A DNA stretch of 64,000 nucleotides from UBA7672 sp965279085 (GCA_965279085.1 OZ257149.1:4216001-4280000); one strand, 5' to 3'; positions 26,523-34,886 are shown, counted from the first letter of the stretch. Program-made: numbers and translations. The notes: a model not told the origin generated them from the letters alone.

Positions 26523-26923
26523 CAGTCTTCCTTGATCCAGCCCTGCGACGTCAGGAGCACGGAGAATCCCCACGTCGCCAGGAAACAGGCGGCCACGGAA
26601 ACACCGAAAGCGGGCCAGAAGGCAAGCCCAAGCTTCTGAAGGCCGAGCAGTCCGACGAAAAAGATCAGACCCGGCCAGAACAGCAGGAAGGTCTTCAGCG
26701 CGAAGGCGTTGGCGACATCCGTGCCGCCTTTCTGCGCATCGGTGGCGATGATGGCGACGGTGAGGATGGTGGCGAGCGGCAGGGCGACGAGGGCGGCAGC
26801 GAGCCAGGTGGATCGCTTGGCGATTTCCGACAGGGCGATGATGAAGGCCGCGGTCGCCGCGCCCTTGCCCACCGTGCCGAGGAAGGCCATCGATGTGATC
26901 GTCTTCATGAAGCCGTCAAACAT
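26522..26923 (-). CDS. Hypothetical membrane protein
   Basis: A 133-residue protein with four hydrophobic stretches, including LAAALVALPLATILTVAII and FLLFWPGLIFFVGLLGL. The chosen ATG (26923) has GGAGGGA upstream; earlier in-frame codons are not membrane-protein-like. It is translationally coupled to the 73-residue membrane protein downstream. The order resembles uncharacterised DUF3147-type membrane proteins, but I cannot confirm the family. Confidence 0.72.
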   Translation of the reverse strand: MFDGFMKTITSMAFLGTVGKGAATAAFIIALSEIAKRSTWLAAALVALPLATILTVAIIATDAQKGGTDVANAFALKTFLLFWPGLIFFVGLLGLQKLGLAFWPAFGVSVAACFLATWGFSVLLTSQGWIKED

Positions 26924-27077
26924 GAGTCCCTCCTGCCTCCCGGGCGGGGAGAGTGGCCGCTGGCGGCGGCAAAGGTCAACCGGCGCAGCCTGCGGCCAAC
27001 ATGGAGGCCGGAAACCAGATGCGGAGCTCGCGCGTTGGTGTTCCGGACTGGCGGGCCGAGGGCCCAGGGAGACTGAT

Positions 27078-27326
27078 ATGCTGAAGACAATCGTGATTGC
27101 GTGCTGTGCGCTGGTTGGCGCGAGCGGGCTCGCGGCCTGCGAGAAGGCCGGCGAGGATATCGACAGCGCGCTGGAGAAGGCCGATGGCGGGCCGAAGGAT
27201 ATGCGCGACGGAACGTTCGAGAAGGCCGGTGAGGCCATCGACAACACGATCGGCGTGAAGCGCGAGAACGATGCGGATTCGCTGTCCGACGCCGTGGACG
27301 GGGATAAGTCGAGCAAGCCGAACTGA
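27078..27326 (+). CDS. Small lipoprotein with internal EKAGE repeat
   Basis: An 82-residue protein with a signal ending in lipobox LAAC (residues 18-21), GGGAG before the ATG, and an acidic mature part holding two related units (EKAGEDIDSALEKADGG and EKAGEAIDNTIGVK). Such small entericidin-like or stress-envelope lipoproteins often occur near membrane genes; here it is divergent from the two-gene membrane operon. Confidence 0.75.
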   Translation: MLKTIVIACCALVGASGLAACEKAGEDIDSALEKADGGPKDMRDGTFEKAGEAIDNTIGVKRENDADSLSDAVDGDKSSKPN

Positions 27327-27416
27327 CCTTGAGACAGGGTTGTCAGCGGGCGGAAGTTCGCGCATCTCCGGCTTCACGCGCTCGCAGACGGCGGGCGGAA
27401 GCCGGGGAGTCAGCCT

Positions 27417-27797
27417 ATGTTTTCGCATATCATGGTCGGGACGAACGATATCGAGCGGTCGAAGAAGTTCTATGACGCGGTGCTGGGCACGCTGGGCGTG
27501 AAGCCGGGGTTCGTGGACGCCGACAGGCGCGTGTTCTGGCGCACCTCTACTGGCACTTTCTGCGCGACCAAGCCGATCAATGGCGAGCCGGCCTCGTGCG
27601 CGAACGGCGCGACGATCGGTTTCGCGGTCGAGACGCCGGAGCAGGCGGACGCGTGGCATGCGGCGGGCATCGCCAATGGCGGCACGGCCATCGAGAACCC
27701 GCCGGGCGTGCGCAAGGGCGCGACGATGGAGCTGTATCTCGCCTACCTGCGCGATCCGGACGGCAACAAGATCTGCGCCATGAAGCGGATGGGCTAG
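27417..27797 (+). CDS. VOC (glyoxalase/bleomycin-resistance) family protein
   Basis: A 126-residue single VOC module. It starts with the family sequence HIMVGTNDIERSKKFYDAVL, has the His near residue 4 and ends in YLAYLRDPDGNKI. Metal ligands in this branch are usually His, Glu and His; here the first His and the acidic Glu in TMELYLAYL are visible. Substrate unknown. GGGGAG precedes the ATG. Confidence 0.9.
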   Translation: MFSHIMVGTNDIERSKKFYDAVLGTLGVKPGFVDADRRVFWRTSTGTFCATKPINGEPASCANGATIGFAVETPEQADAWHAAGIANGGTAIENPPGVRKGATMELYLAYLRDPDGNKICAMKRMG

Positions 27798-27803
27798 CGC
27801 AGG

Positions 27804-28601
27804 TCAGCGCAGCAGGGCGAAGTCCACCACGCGGCCTTCGTCGTCGAGTTCGCATATGGTGTCCACGAGGATGAAGCCTCGGCGGTCGTCCATGCGCATC
27901 AGGCCGCGGAATTCGCCGACGTCCTCGTCGTATTGCGGCGAGTTCTGGTAGCGGGCGGAGTCGAAGTCGCGGTCTTCGGCTTCGGCCATGCCGGCGCGGG
28001 TGCAGGCGCGGCGGGCGTCGTCGTAGCTGACGCGGGCATAGCGGGCGCGGACGGGCGGCCTGGGTTCGTCGCGGGGAGGCGCGAAGCCGCGATTGTCGAT
28101 GGCGGGAACGCTCGGTGTTACGAGCGGAGGCGGGACGGCAGCGCGGTCTCGCGCGAGTTCGGCCATCTTCGTGGTGTAGAGGGCATCCTGGTCGGCGCGG
28201 ATCTGGGCGAGGCGTTGTTCCTCGGCGGCGAGTGCGGCGGCGCGTGCGTCGAGCCGGGCCTTCTCGGCCTTGAGATCGGCGGACTGTTTCGCGAGGCGTT
28301 CCTGCTCGGTCTTCTGGGCGGCAGCCTGGCGCGCGATGCGATCCTGCTCGGCCTTGAGGCTGGGCGATGTCGTGGCGACCGGCTTGGCGACCGTCACGGG
28401 CTTGGCCGGCTTGGCTGCCGTGACCGGCTTCGCCGGCTTGACCACTGTGACCGGCTTCGCCGGTTGGGGCGCGGGTTGCTGGCTCGGGATGCGCAGGGGC
28501 GGCGGGCCGCCGTCGAGTTCGGGCACGTCTTCCTGCGCGTGGGCGGGAAGGCATCCGAACATCGCTGCGGCGAGCGCCGCTATCATGAGATGTCTGGCCA
28601 T
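27804..28601 (-). CDS. Hypothetical exported protein with AKPVTV repeats and coiled coil
   Basis: A 265-residue protein with a signal peptide (LMIAALAAAMFGCLPAHA, a Cys in the hydrophobic core), then three tandem copies of an AKPVT(V/A)xKP unit (about residues 48-75), a coiled coil (residues 80-150) and a globular C-terminal domain of about 90 residues with two cysteines (RRACTRAG, DTICELDD). The repeat is likely a wall-spanning linker rich in Pro and Lys. Function unknown. It converges on the VOC gene, with stops seven bases apart. Confidence 0.75.
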   Translation of the reverse strand: MARHLMIAALAAAMFGCLPAHAQEDVPELDGGPPPLRIPSQQPAPQPAKPVTVVKPAKPVTAAKPAKPVTVAKPVATTSPSLKAEQDRIARQAAAQKTEQERLAKQSADLKAEKARLDARAAALAAEEQRLAQIRADQDALYTTKMAELARDRAAVPPPLVTPSVPAIDNRGFAPPRDEPRPPVRARYARVSYDDARRACTRAGMAEAEDRDFDSARYQNSPQYDEDVGEFRGLMRMDDRRGFILVDTICELDDEGRVVDFALLR

Positions 28602-28678
28602 TGTGGGAGTGTGCGGGTTCCACCCAGAACCGGAGATGAACGGTCTGTTGGAATGGGTAGGCGATGCAGCGCCGCCTG

Positions 28679-29320
28679 CTATTTCTTCTTCGGGTTGGCG
28701 ACCTTGGCTTCGAGCCAGGCGACTGCGGCCTTGTAGGACTTGTAATCGCTGGAGTTGAGGTCGAGCAGGTGCGGGCGGTGGTCCGTATCGAAGACGTAAC
28801 GGCTTTCGACGTGGCCGGTGAGATAGAGCAGGAAGGCGCCCATCGAGTAGCGGACGGTGTCGTCGCCGGAGACGCGCGCGTTGCGCATCAGCTGTTTCAT
28901 CACGGCGGGCGTCTGGTGTTGCTCGGCGATGTCGTAGAGGCGGTCGAGGGCGCCGGACATTGAGGCGGCGCGTTCCAGCTTTTCGATGAAGCGTTCCTCG
29001 ATTTCGGCGGTCCAGCCTTGGCTGGCGATGTCGTCGTAGAAGGCTTCGATGCCGGCGCCGTCGGTCTGTGTTTCGGCGGCCTTGCCGACGCGCTTGATGG
29101 CTTTCGGCGTGCCGAGGGCGCGGAGGGCTTCGACGTCGCGCCAGTCGAGGGAGTCGCTGGCGCAGATCTCGTCGGTGAGGAGGGTGCGTTCTTCCTCGGT
29201 GACTTCGGAGAGGGCGGCGATGTCATAGGGCGTGCCCTCCTTCCACGCGTCGTAGTCGATGTTCATCGACTGCTTGAAGCGGGTGTAGGCGGGCGAGGGA
29301 TTTTTCGGTGGGAGAGACAT
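28679..29320 (-). CDS. Hypothetical helical cytoplasmic protein
   Basis: A 213-residue protein without signal or membrane segment. The sequence is helical with a HEAT-like pattern (EICASDSLDWRDVEALRALGTPKAIKRVGKA is too long to be one repeat but shows paired helices), and a conserved-looking C-terminus (YVFDTDHRPHLLDL). It lies upstream of the coiled-coil exported protein by 77 bases on the same strand. No family recognised. Confidence 0.7.
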   Translation of the reverse strand: MSLPPKNPSPAYTRFKQSMNIDYDAWKEGTPYDIAALSEVTEEERTLLTDEICASDSLDWRDVEALRALGTPKAIKRVGKAAETQTDGAGIEAFYDDIASQGWTAEIEERFIEKLERAASMSGALDRLYDIAEQHQTPAVMKQLMRNARVSGDDTVRYSMGAFLLYLTGHVESRYVFDTDHRPHLLDLNSSDYKSYKAAVAWLEAKVANPKKK

Positions 29321-29382
29321 GGCACGCAGCTGGTTGCTGCGTGTTGAGTAGCGTGCGCACGCCGGAGGCGCCAGTGAGTACG

Positions 29383-29501
29383 CGCTCGTGGTTCGACGGA
29401 TGGCCCTGCGGGCCTGCTCACCATGAGCGCTAAACTGCTATTGTCCTTGTGGCGCTCATCCTGAGCAGCACGCGGTGCGTGCATCCGTCGAAGGACGACC
29501 G
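29383..29501. repeat. Inverted pair of TCGAxGGATG palindromic repeats
   Basis: The left arm (29383-29430, containing GTTCGACGGATGGCCCTGC and ending CATGAGCGC) is repeated in inverted form at about 29452-29501 (GCGCTCATCCTGAGC ... GCATCCGTCGAAGGACGAC). The pair fills most of the 186-base gap between 29320 and 29507 and could fold into a large hairpin. It is related to the elements at 34811 and 42667. Confidence 0.65.
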
Positions 29502-29506
29502 CGTGT

Positions 29507-29809
29507 TCAGGCCTGGATGTCGACGAGCTGGCCGGTGGGTTGCGGCTCGGGCTTGGGCTCCGCGGCCTTCACCGGCTCGGGCTTCGCGGTGGGATCAGGA
29601 GCGGCGACCTTCACGTCGAGCGGTTCGGACTGCTTCGCCCTGACGGCGGCTTCGGCGCGGGCGGAGCGTTCGTCGGCGGCGGCGGTTGCGCGCGCGGCTT
29701 CCTGTTCGGCGGCCATGCGATGCATCGCCTGCGCGTACAGTAGCTCCCTGATCTGGGCGGCGTAGCGGACCGAAACCGGACCGATAGCGCCTGGGGCGCC
29801 GGCACTCAT
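29507..29809 (-). CDS. Small hypothetical protein with C-terminal VDIQA motif
   Basis: A 100-residue, Ala/Glu/Pro-rich protein. Residues 12-62 form a helix with many Ala and Arg, then comes a Pro/Lys-rich stretch (PEPVKAAEPKPEPQP) and the end GQLVDIQA. AGGAGTGTATCC precedes the ATG. Its ending resembles those of two other small minus-strand proteins at 33964 (LLLDVMA) and 34283 (LIIDVLA). No function can be named. Confidence 0.65.
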   Translation of the reverse strand: MSAGAPGAIGPVSVRYAAQIRELLYAQAMHRMAAEQEAARATAAADERSARAEAAVRAKQSEPLDVKVAAPDPTAKPEPVKAAEPKPEPQPTGQLVDIQA

Positions 29810-29961
29810 GGATACACTCCTACACTCGGCATTATCTGCCGGTGCGGTGAATCGCGCGTAAACGCTATTCGGGCTTTTGGCCGGTTTTAAAGGGCAGAAT
29901 CGTTAACGCAGAAAGCGGTTTGATTCAGGAAGTGACCTTGCGGAGGGCGTGGGGACGCCGG

Positions 29962-30900
29962 CTAGAGGTTCTCCTTGAACCATTTCACCATGGCGGCGTA
30001 GGCCTGCGCGCGATGGCCGGTGTCGCTGAAGCCGTGGTCGCCGCCCTTGATGATGACCATTTCTGTTTTCACGGTCGCTGCCTTCAGCGCGTCGTGGATC
30101 GACTGGCCAGAGGACAGCGGAACCAGTTCATCGGCATCGCCGTGGACGATGAGGGTCGCCGGGTCTTTCGCGTCGACGAAGAGGATCGGCGAGATCGTGG
30201 CGGCCTGGTCGACGGGGAAGTCGAGCGCGGGGAAGCGGTCGTTCGGGCCCGTCATGCGTCGGAGATCGACGGGCGGGTAATAGGCGACGACGGCCTTGAT
30301 GCGTGAGGCGCCGCGGAGGACGGGATCCTTCGCGGCGGGATCGCCATCGTCTCCGTTGAGGCCGAGCATCAGCGAGAGGTGGCCGCCGGCGGAACCGCCG
30401 AAGACGCCGAGGCGCCTGGCGTCGATGCCGTAGGTTCCGGAGTTGAGCGAGATGTGGCGCAGGGCGCGCTTCACGTCGGCGTGTGCTTCGGGAACCTTGA
30501 AGCGCGGAGCCGAGCCGTGGTGGACCGGGATCACGGTGATGCCGGCGTCGAGCAGCGCGCGGAACTGGTTGACGCGCGTGTCGGGATCGGCCCAGCGCGA
30601 GACCCAGCCGCCGGACACCATATACAGCACCGCCGAGCCGTTTGCGTTCGAGGGCTTGATGACGTCGTACACGTTGGCCATGCCATCGTGGTGGCCGTAG
30701 ACGACGTCGCGGAAGATGGTGAGGCCCGCAGTGGACGCAGCGGGCGCGCTGTCCGGCATGCCCGCTGTGATGCGTTGCGGCGCGGGCTGCGCGACTTCCA
30801 ACCGTTCCGGTTCGCGAATGACTTCGCGGTCCTCGGTGACGATCAGGCAGCCGCCAAGCGTGAAGGTCGCGCAGAGCGCGAGCATGGACGCGAGCTTCAT
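29962..30900 (-). CDS. Alpha/beta-hydrolase lipoprotein (esterase/lipase type)
   Basis: A 312-residue exported hydrolase. The signal ends in lipobox LGGC (about residue 15-18). The nucleophile elbow is GGSAGG with catalytic Ser, the acid is in HGDADELVP and the His in GGDHGFSD, forming an intact triad. The oxyanion region GGWVSRWADPD precedes. The BD-FAE/esterase branch is the best match. ATG 30900 has GGGGAGA at good spacing. Substrate unknown; the mature protein is probably anchored in the periplasm or outer membrane. Confidence 0.9.
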   Translation of the reverse strand: MKLASMLALCATFTLGGCLIVTEDREVIREPERLEVAQPAPQRITAGMPDSAPAASTAGLTIFRDVVYGHHDGMANVYDVIKPSNANGSAVLYMVSGGWVSRWADPDTRVNQFRALLDAGITVIPVHHGSAPRFKVPEAHADVKRALRHISLNSGTYGIDARRLGVFGGSAGGHLSLMLGLNGDDGDPAAKDPVLRGASRIKAVVAYYPPVDLRRMTGPNDRFPALDFPVDQAATISPILFVDAKDPATLIVHGDADELVPLSSGQSIHDALKAATVKTEMVIIKGGDHGFSDTGHRAQAYAAMVKWFKENL

Positions 30901-31054
30901 TGACAGTGTCTCCCCGAGAGGGCCTGTAGCCCTTCCTTGTTTGGCACCAAGAAGAGCGCCGCGAAGTGATCGCGTCAAGGTTCGGTTTTGCTTGGCGCCG
31001 CTCACCTCGCCGTGACAGACTTGAGGGACAGAGACGCAATATTGGGGGTGAGGC

Positions 31055-31456
31055 GTGCCTGGCTATCAACCCGACGGATGGCGAACCGTGACGCCGCGTA
31101 TCTTCACGGACGATGTGCGGGGGCTGATCGCCTTTCTGCGCGCGGTGTTTGGCGCGACGGGGCGGCAGGCGGCGGGACGGCCTGCGGAAATGCACATCGG
31201 CGACAGCATCGTGATGGTGAGCGACGATTGCGTGCGCGAGGCGGCGGGCGCGTGCCTCTACATATACGTTGAAGACGCGGACAAGACGTATCGCAAGGCG
31301 ATTTCGGCCGGCGCGAAGTCGATCGAGAAGCCGCTCGACACGCCTTATGGCGACCGGCGCGCCGTGGTTAAGGACAGCTGGGGCAATACCTGGCAGATCG
31401 CGACGCGGCAGCAGGCGGAAGCGCGCACGCTGGCGCGGGCCGTGAAGGTGCGCTGA
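31055..31456 (+). CDS. VOC family protein (PhnB-like)
   Basis: A 133-residue VOC module in the PhnB-like branch: TVTPRIFTDDVRGLIAFLRA at the start, then EMHIGDSIVMVSDD and CLYIYVEDADKTYRKAI. The final segment has RRAVVKDSWGNTWQIATRQ. It starts with GTG at 31055 after GGGGGTGAGGC. The stop overlaps the first unit of a 13-bp tandem repeat that leads to the next gene. Confidence 0.88.
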   Translation: MPGYQPDGWRTVTPRIFTDDVRGLIAFLRAVFGATGRQAAGRPAEMHIGDSIVMVSDDCVREAAGACLYIYVEDADKTYRKAISAGAKSIEKPLDTPYGDRRAVVKDSWGNTWQIATRQQAEARTLARAVKVR

Positions 31457-31516
31457 CTGGGCCATCTGAATGGGCCATCTGACTGGGCCATCTGACTGGG
31501 CCATCTGACTGGGCGA
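31454..31516. repeat. 13-bp tandem repeat, about five units
   Basis: Units of GGGCCATCTGACT follow one another from the TGA of the VOC gene to three bases before the ATG at 31520; the first unit has an AA for AC change and the last is GGGCGATC. This covers the whole intergenic space and thus carries the leader of the next gene. Copy number could vary between strains. Confidence 0.8.
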
Positions 31517-31519
31517 TCC

Positions 31520-31915
31520 ATGGCGGCCTGGGTGACCTATCTCACGCGATCACTGGCAGATCGGATCGGCCTCCGGCGGAACCCTGATGCGTATCTCGAC
31601 AAGCGCGTCATCGTAGGCGTTACCGTGCTCGACAAGGACGGCGCCCTCATCGAGCAGTTTCAGGTTCATGGACGGATCGCCAGCATCAGCGATTTGGACG
31701 GCGTGGTTATCGTAAAACCTGACGCGGGCCGTTTCACGCTGCCGCCGAGCCTGCAGTGGCTGCGTCCGGCGCGTCCCGGCGAGTACCGGCTGCGATCGAC
31801 GGGCGAGACGGTTATCGATCCCGACTATCTCATGAGCACGACGCTCTCGGATTCGACAGAGGAGCGCGTGCACGAACTCAAGTCGGTGGGATTCACGGGC
31901 CCATATTCACAATAG
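31520..31915 (+). CDS. Hypothetical cytoplasmic protein
   Basis: A 131-residue protein without signal peptide or membrane helix; its middle is beta-rich (RVIVGVTVLDKDGALIEQF, ASISDLDGVVIVKPDAGRF) and it ends with an Arg/Asp/Ser-rich tail. I do not recognise the family. There is no clear ribosome-binding site; the leader is the 13-bp tandem repeat, so the initiation context is unusual. An alternative internal start is not obvious. Confidence 0.6.
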   Translation: MAAWVTYLTRSLADRIGLRRNPDAYLDKRVIVGVTVLDKDGALIEQFQVHGRIASISDLDGVVIVKPDAGRFTLPPSLQWLRPARPGEYRLRSTGETVIDPDYLMSTTLSDSTEERVHELKSVGFTGPYSQ

Positions 31916-31995
31916 CTTCTGACTGAAGCTGCTGCTGACAGACTGCTGTCAGCAGGCCGGGCGTATAAACATCGCATCAGATGTGAGGACCGCCG

Positions 31996-32409
31996 ATGAC
32001 CGTCTCTGGGACCATCCATGTGAGCTGCCATTGCAAGGCGACGCGGATCGAGCTGCCGCATCCGCCGAAGTCGGCGAAATCGTGCAACTGCACGTTCTGC
32101 GCGAAGGCGGGGGCGGTGTGGGGTTACTATTCGCCGGATGAGGTGAAGATCGTCTCGGCGGATCATGACCTGATCTATTCGGCGAGCAACAACATCAACC
32201 AGCACCATTTCTGCGGCCGCTGTGGCGGCAACACGCATGGGGATTCGCCGGACTGGGCGTCGATATACAATATGGACGGGACGCTGAAGGACGGCGCCGA
32301 GGGACCGATGCCGAAGACGCGCGTCTTCGCCGCAAACATGCGGATGGCGGACGACTTCGATGTCGAGACGCTGGACGTCGAGAAGATCGACGGCCGGAAT
32401 AATTGGTGA
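31996..32409 (+). CDS. GFA family zinc-binding protein
   Basis: A 137-residue protein of the GFA (glutathione-dependent formaldehyde-activating enzyme-like) superfamily. It has the expected Cys pattern: SCHCKATR near residue 10, SCNCTFCAK near 30 and HFCGRCGGN near 75, seven cysteines that would bind two zinc ions. Most homologues have no proven formaldehyde activity, so the name denotes fold only. GAGGA lies at suitable spacing from ATG 31996. Confidence 0.9.
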   Translation: MTVSGTIHVSCHCKATRIELPHPPKSAKSCNCTFCAKAGAVWGYYSPDEVKIVSADHDLIYSASNNINQHHFCGRCGGNTHGDSPDWASIYNMDGTLKDGAEGPMPKTRVFAANMRMADDFDVETLDVEKIDGRNNW

Positions 32410-32424
32410 GGTGGCCTGAGCAGG

Positions 32425-32549
32425 CCGACCCCCTCCTGACCTCCCCCTTTCAGGGGGAGGAACCTTGTTACGTGAACCTACCTATCGACGAAGCGCGGTG
32501 ACGCATCCGGGTCCCTCCCCCTGAAATGGGGAGGACAGGTGGGGGTCGG
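32425..32549. repeat. Palindromic element with 36-bp inverted arms
   Basis: Arm 32425-32460 (CCGACCCCCTCCTGACCTCC, then a CCCCTTTCAGGGGG mini-hairpin) is repeated inverted at 32514-32549, ending GGGGGTCGG, with about 53 bases between. The elements fill the gap between the GFA and creatininase genes. The C-rich arms with an internal small palindrome look like a REP-doublet or a short non-autonomous element. Confidence 0.7.
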
Positions 32550-32607
32550 TTAGCGGATGACGCCGGTGAGAGAAGCGGTGCTATACTGGGCATGCAAGGA
32601 GTTCCGC

Positions 32608-33357
32608 ATGCAGCTGCACCAGTCCACGTGGCAGGAAATCGATGAGTACCTGACGCGGTCCAAGGGGATCGTGGTGCCGATCGGGTCGACGGAGCAGCAT
32701 GGGCCGAACGGCTTGCTGGGGACGGATGCGATGTGTCCCGAGGTGATTGCGAAGCGGGCTGGGGATGCCAGCGGCGTGCTGATCGGGCCGACGTTCAATG
32801 TCGGGCAGGCGCAGCACCATCTCGGGTTCTCGGGCACGATCTCGCTGCGGCCATCGACGATGATCGCGGCGATGGAGGACTGGACCGCGAGCCTGATGCG
32901 GCACGGGTTCGAGCGCATCTACTGGTTCAATGGGCATGGCGGGAATATCGCGACGATCAACGCGGCGTTCGCGGACATCTATGGGCAGGCGAGCTTCAGC
33001 GGAGCGCGGGGCAATGAGAAGCCGGTGCGGCTGAGCCTGCGCAACTGGTGGGAACTGCCGGGCATCGGCGAGCTGTGCCGGGAGATGTTTCCGGTCGGTG
33101 AGGGACAGCACGCGACGGCTTCTGAAGTGTCGGTGACGTATGCGGCGTATCCCGAGGCGGTGAAGCGGGTGGAGATGTCGCCGAAGATCGCGCCGACGGG
33201 TCCGATCCTCGATGCGGACGATTATCGCCGGCGTTTTCCGGACGGGCGGATCGGCAGCGATCCAAGCCAGGCGACGCCCGAGAAAGGCGAGCGGCTCATT
33301 GCTGCTGCGGCGAAGGCGATGATTGCGGACTATCAGTCATTCCTGAAGGCGGCGTAG
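32608..33357 (+). CDS. Creatininase family protein
   Basis: A 249-residue cytoplasmic metallohydrolase. The metal-binding motifs of the family are present: GSTEQHGP (Glu/His), GTDAMCPE (Asp), and NGHGGN, plus EGQHATASE. Members cleave cyclic amides such as creatinine or formamide-type intermediates (e.g. in riboflavin/F420 pathways); the substrate is not predictable here. ATG 32608 has AAGGAG at 8 bases; I rejected a start 51 bases upstream. The last 62 bases overlap the convergent membrane protein gene. Confidence 0.92.
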   Translation: MQLHQSTWQEIDEYLTRSKGIVVPIGSTEQHGPNGLLGTDAMCPEVIAKRAGDASGVLIGPTFNVGQAQHHLGFSGTISLRPSTMIAAMEDWTASLMRHGFERIYWFNGHGGNIATINAAFADIYGQASFSGARGNEKPVRLSLRNWWELPGIGELCREMFPVGEGQHATASEVSVTYAAYPEAVKRVEMSPKIAPTGPILDADDYRRRFPDGRIGSDPSQATPEKGERLIAAAAKAMIADYQSFLKAA

Positions 33358-33892
33358 GCGGGCGCCAGGCCCAGCGCGCCGACAGGGCGCCGATGCCGAT
33401 GGTCAGCACCACATCGAGCGCGAGCTTGAGCCAGGTGAAGACGCCCGGCGCGCCATCGGATCCGAAGGCGAGGCCTGCCGGGCTGAATCCGTCGGGTATG
33501 TAGGACGGTCCGCTCCAGAGCTTCACAACAAGGTAGGCGACCTCGACCGCGCTGATGATCGCGCCGCCAGCGGCGCCCAGCAGTGCGGCGCGGTGGCGTG
33601 TCCATGTCTCATCGCGATGGAAGATCTGCCAGAGCGGGATACCGACAACAATGACAACCGTTGTCGCGACCATCACTGCAATCGCGCCCAGCCACGCCGC
33701 GCCGACGACGAAAAAGAGCAGGCCTATGAAGACGTCGCCGAGCGGCGGTATGCGAACATAGGGAAGGGCGACGAGAAGCGGAGGCGCGAGAACAACCGCA
33801 ATCGACAGAAGCGCCGAAACCAGCGCAACACGAAAAAGAAAATCCCCGGCATTCTGGGGGCGGCCTTGCTGAAGGGTGTCTTCGGCGCTCAT
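33296..33892 (-). CDS. Hypothetical membrane protein
   Basis: A 198-residue protein with five hydrophobic segments (residues about 22-45, 52-73, 73-90, 100-125 and 150-172). The C-terminus is Pro/Ser/Gln-rich. The 3' end overlaps the convergent creatininase gene by 62 bases, unusual but possible; if the stop is read correctly its last residues are not conserved-looking. The start at 33892 lacks a strong ribosome-binding site. No family recognised. Confidence 0.65.
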   Translation of the reverse strand: MSAEDTLQQGRPQNAGDFLFRVALVSALLSIAVVLAPPLLVALPYVRIPPLGDVFIGLLFFVVGAAWLGAIAVMVATTVVIVVGIPLWQIFHRDETWTRHRAALLGAAGGAIISAVEVAYLVVKLWSGPSYIPDGFSPAGLAFGSDGAPGVFTWLKLALDVVLTIGIGALSARWAWRPPTPPSGMTDSPQSSPSPQQQ

Positions 33893-33963
33893 CCCGACTG
33901 TCCCGCCTGACGGCGATGAAGATGGGATGCGCCGATGCCGCGGACCATGCGGCGGATTGGCGC

Positions 33964-34161
33964 CTAGGCCATCACGTCGAGGAGGAGGGCGCGGTGTTCG
34001 CCGAGGCGGGCGCGGTGGCCGCGCTCGAGGAGATCAGCGACGTTGCGCGCTTTCTGGATACGGCGATCGGAGCGCTTGGCTTCGAGATAGATGGCGTGCT
34101 GGCGCATCGTCATCGGGTTGATGACGGTGGCATCGCGAACGCCCTGGAGATCGAACGACAT
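33964..34161 (-). CDS. Small hypothetical protein with C-terminal LLLDVMA motif
   Basis: A 65-residue protein, basic and helical in the middle (RQHAIYLEAKRSDRRIQKARN) and ending RALLLDVMA. The ATG at 34161 is preceded by AAAGGG. It shares the type of ending, and the Arg/Ala-rich helix, with the small proteins at 34283 and 29507. Probably real because the coding strand and spacing agree with its neighbour. Confidence 0.6.
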   Translation of the reverse strand: MSFDLQGVRDATVINPMTMRQHAIYLEAKRSDRRIQKARNVADLLERGHRARLGEHRALLLDVMA

Positions 34162-34282
34162 GGGCCAACCCTTTGCAGCCGGAATTCCGGCGACTGCATG
34201 AGGATGACAGATGCGCGTGAAAGACGCGTGCGGACGCGCATGGTGATTGCGCGTTAATGGTCAATTCGCCGGTAAGGATTGG

Positions 34283-34516
34283 CTAGGCGAGCACGTCGAT
34301 GATGAGGCCGCCGGCCGAAGGCTTCGGGCGGGGCGGGTTTTCGGCGGCGCGCTCGGCGACGGTGGGGCGTATCGCGGCGGAGGCTTTCGCTTCCTCTATG
34401 CGCGTGTCGCGGCGGGCGTCGGCGCGCGAGAGCATGTACTGCACGGCGGCTTCACGCGAGGCTTCGCGGCGGCTTTCTTCGGCGGCCCTTACGGCCAGGG
34501 GAGCATCGACAGGCAT
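34283..34516 (-). CDS. Small hypothetical protein with C-terminal LIIDVLA motif
   Basis: A 77-residue protein from ATG 34516 (MPVDAPLAVRAAEESRR), a highly charged helix, then a Pro-rich turn (NPPRPKPSAG) ending GGLIIDVLA. A TTG start farther upstream would lengthen it to 110 residues but lacks support. It is upstream of the similar 65-residue gene by 121 bases. These two and the gene at 29507 look like one small family; function unknown. Confidence 0.6.
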   Translation of the reverse strand: MPVDAPLAVRAAEESRREASREAAVQYMLSRADARRDTRIEEAKASAAIRPTVAERAAENPPRPKPSAGGLIIDVLA

Positions 34517-34810
34517 GGCGCACTCTTCAGCGGCCGCAACACGCGGCGCGAGGCCCAGAGTGTAGGAAACAGGTGTATCCAGACTGTAGGACGGCCGGAA
34601 AACTTCACGCGACAAAACAAGGTCCTGCTAACCAGAAATGTAGGACGCAGCTGATTTAATTCGTATGGGCTCCGGGCCGGGGTATATTGTCTCAAGGTCG
34701 ACAAGTGGGTCAGCGCGAGGCGCTTGGCCACACATCGCGAAGAGAACAGACCAGAGACGCCTTCGCACCGACGCGCTTGCCGGCCTGATCAATCAACAGA
34801 GCTGTTGTCC

Positions 34811-34860
34811 GCCCTCGTCCTTCGAGACGCGCGCTTGCGCGCGCTCCTCAGGATGAGGGC
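34811..34860. repeat. 50-bp palindromic repeat (CCTTCGAGACG type)
   Basis: GCCCTCGTCCTTCGAGACGC and its inverted partner GCGCTCCTCAGGATGAGGGC flank a CGCGCGC-TTG-GCGCG core, a nearly perfect palindrome. The same core motif is common in alphaproteobacterial genomes and recurs at 42667-42806. It lies 27 bases before the portal remnant. The rest of the 370-base gap from 34517 shows nothing I can name beyond this. Confidence 0.75.
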
Positions 34861-34886
34861 TTCGGCGGCGGGAACCGGAGACAGCG

